Both the position numbers and the translations under genes were made by a program. DNA of 64,000 nt from Thermococcus siculi (lineage in GTDB: Archaea > Methanobacteriota_B > Thermococci > Thermococcales > Thermococcaceae). Positions 62,798 through 64,000 of this stretch are shown here, one piece after another. The notes under the pieces were generated by a model that was not told the origin of the DNA, did not search any database, and saw only the letters and a list, made by a program, of their open reading frames with translations. The first letter of the stretch is position 1. Every line of letters starts with the position of its first letter. The stretch covers positions 124,001 through 188,000 of the forward strand of contig NZ_CP015103.1 in the NCBI RefSeq assembly GCF_002214505.1, in the 5' to 3' direction.

Positions 62798-63355
62798 ATG
62801 ATAATCATCGTGACTGGAATGCCTGGTTCGGGAAAGAGCAGGATCGTTCACGAGTTCGAGAGGAGAGGTTTTCCCAGCGTTTCTATGGGGGACGTCGTGA
62901 GGGAAGAAACTGCAAAGCGCGGTCTGGCACTCACGAAGGAGAACGTGGCCAAGGTCAGCATAAGATTGAGGCAGGAGCTTGGCCAGAACGCGGTCGCAAA
63001 GCTAACCGTTGAGAAGGTCAGGGAACTGCTGAGGGAGAGCGATGTGGTCGTCATAGACGGTGTCCGCTCACTCGACGAGGTCGGAACCTTCAGGGGCGCT
63101 TTTCCGGACGAGGAGATAATCATCATCGCAGTCCACACACCGCCCCACACCCGCTTCGAGAGGCTCAGGGCGAGGGGCAGGCACGATGACCCCCAAACCT
63201 GGGAGGACTTCGAGGAGAGGGACTGGAAGGAGCTGAAGTTCGGCATAGGCAACGTCATAGCGATGGCCGACTACATGCTCGTCAACGACGGCTCAAAGGA
63301 AGAGTACGAAAAGAGGGTAAACCGGCTCGTGGACAGGATCCTAACCGAGCATTGA
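62798..63355 (+). CDS. UPF0200 P-loop nucleotide kinase-like protein
   Basis: A 185-residue protein similar to dephospho-CoA kinase and adenylate kinase. Walker A is GMPGSGKSR (7-15), and a DGVRSLDEVGTFRG segment and ARGRHDDPQTW (lid-like) follow. The UPF0200 family is archaeal and of unproven substrate, suspected to be a nucleoside or dephospho-CoA kinase. The ATG at 62798 follows GGGCGTGGG; a TATA-like tttttaaat (62761-62769) stands upstream. The last 15 bases overlap the convergent transporter gene. Confidence 0.82.
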   Translation: MIIIVTGMPGSGKSRIVHEFERRGFPSVSMGDVVREETAKRGLALTKENVAKVSIRLRQELGQNAVAKLTVEKVRELLRESDVVVIDGVRSLDEVGTFRGAFPDEEIIIIAVHTPPHTRFERLRARGRHDDPQTWEDFEERDWKELKFGIGNVIAMADYMLVNDGSKEEYEKRVNRLVDRILTEH

Positions 63356-64000
63356 GTCCAGGAAGAGCATGACGTAGAAGCCCACGAAAAAGCCGAGGGT
63401 TACGAGCGTCTGGTTCTTTTCTCCCCTGTATATCTCCGGTATCATCTCCTTCACCGTGACGTACAGCATCGCGCCGCCCGCCATGCCTAAGCCGTACGGT
63501 AAAAGCCAGCTGAAGAGCGTGAAGAAGTACGCTCCAACAAGAACCATCGCCATCTCCGCGAAGCCGCTCAGGACGCCCATGGCTATCGGTGTCAGGCGCT
63601 TCTTCTGTATCGCCGCCAGCGGGAGGGAAACAACAGTTCCCTCGGGAAAGTCCTGGATGCCAATCGCTATCGTCGTGACGAGACCGACCTCGAGGTCGTA
63701 GACCAGCGAGGTTCCGACGGCGAGGCCCTCTGGCAGGTTGTGGATTATCACCGCTATGACGAGGAGCCAGGCCTTCCTCAGTTTATCCTTCATGGCCTTG
63801 GGGCCTTCGTAGCCCTTGACGAGGTGCTCGTGGGGCAAAAAGCGGTCTATCGCGTAGATCAGCAATACTCCGAGGGCTATGCCAACCCCTGCGGGGGAGA
63901 ATGAACCCGTGCTCTCTATGGCCGGAAGGATGAGCGAGGTGAAGGACGCCACTATCATAACCCCTGCGGCGAAGCTGAGGGAGAAGTCTATCCCTCCCTC
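63341..64000 (-). CDS. ZIP-family metal transporter, 5' part outside window
   Basis: About 220 codons of a ZIP zinc/iron permease are visible, running from the window edge to the stop. The metal-binding helix pair is AVIIHNLPEGLAVG (HNLPEG) and AIGIQDFPEGTVVS (QDFPEG); the first is the classic ZIP motif. A His-rich loop (HEHLVKGYEG) lies before it. It imports divalent metals, probably Zn2+ or Fe2+. The N-terminal region is beyond the end of the window, so the start cannot be judged. Confidence 0.86.
   Translation of the reverse strand, partial: EGGIDFSLSFAAGVMIVASFTSLILPAIESTGSFSPAGVGIALGVLLIYAIDRFLPHEHLVKGYEGPKAMKDKLRKAWLLVIAVIIHNLPEGLAVGTSLVYDLEVGLVTTIAIGIQDFPEGTVVSLPLAAIQKKRLTPIAMGVLSGFAEMAMVLVGAYFFTLFSWLLPYGLGMAGGAMLYVTVKEMIPEIYRGEKNQTLVTLGFFVGFYVMLFLDSMLG

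Overview
This window is a chromosomal segment of a hyperthermophilic euryarchaeon of the order Thermococcales, most likely Thermococcus. The evidence is archaeal information-processing genes (TBP, aMBF1, SRP19, Nop5/fibrillarin, Hel308, TrmI, an FL11-type Lrp regulator), Thermococcales peptide-fermentation enzymes (indolepyruvate oxidoreductase next to ADP-forming acetyl-CoA synthetase, Nfn, proline dehydrogenase), GGTGA-type ribosome binding sites and TATA-box promoters. Genes are packed tightly; no gap above 300 bases lacks a gene. I found no rRNA, tRNA, CRISPR array or insertion sequence.

Layout. 1-2604: proline uptake and oxidation (dehydrogenase alpha subunit cut by the window edge, symporter, small partner protein). 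2783-5923: hypothetical protein, a VapBC-like pair, a DRG-type GTPase and the FL11-type regulator. 5996-11835: a pfpI gene broken by a stop codon, an envelope-type cluster (DUF4097-like, PspC, CitG-like), MarC/SnatA, OsmC, a radical SAM protein and a C26 amidotransferase. 11909-23875: aminotransferase, ribose-1,5-bisphosphate isomerase, Nop5-fibrillarin, the thiolase/HMG-CoA synthase/DUF35 operon of mevalonate synthesis, aMBF1, TBP and a deacetylase-fold enzyme.

23876-29444 is the accessory part: an archaeal ATPase gene bracketed at both ends by a 35-bp paired palindrome, then an AT-richer two-gene McrBC-type restriction module (EVE-containing McrB with a long insert in its AAA+ core, and a DUF2357/PD-(D/E)XK nuclease). 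29500-35045 returns to aromatic 2-oxoacid fermentation (IorB, a frameshifted IorA, AcdA) and a second sodium:solute symporter. 35294-42652 holds a UPF0173 hydrolase, a membrane-anchored DNA-binding sensor, a short C2H2 zinc-finger protein, polyamine genes (pdaD, speE) on either side of a broken gene, an antiporter and an ACT protein. 42630-46441 is a hydrogenase-free Mrp-type antiporter operon. 46637-53274 carries gcvH, a glycosyltransferase, NfnLS, TrmI, a DUF257-like protein, SRP19 and a stand-alone RAM domain. 53500-59929 is a complete Dpp/Opp-type ABC importer whose binding protein looks circularly permuted. The window ends with Hel308, a UPF0200 kinase-like protein and a ZIP transporter.

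Metabolically the genes fit a proteolytic organism: peptide and proline import, aminotransferase and Ior/Acd conversion of amino acids to acids with ATP and reduced ferredoxin, Nfn to balance ferredoxin against NAD(P)H, and an Mrp complex plus sodium symporters for ion gradients. The most noteworthy items are the repeat-bracketed ATPase beside the McrBC module, the permuted binding protein, and three otherwise intact genes each broken by a single lesion (pfpI, iorA, the gene at 39878). The last group may be recent mutations or sequence errors.
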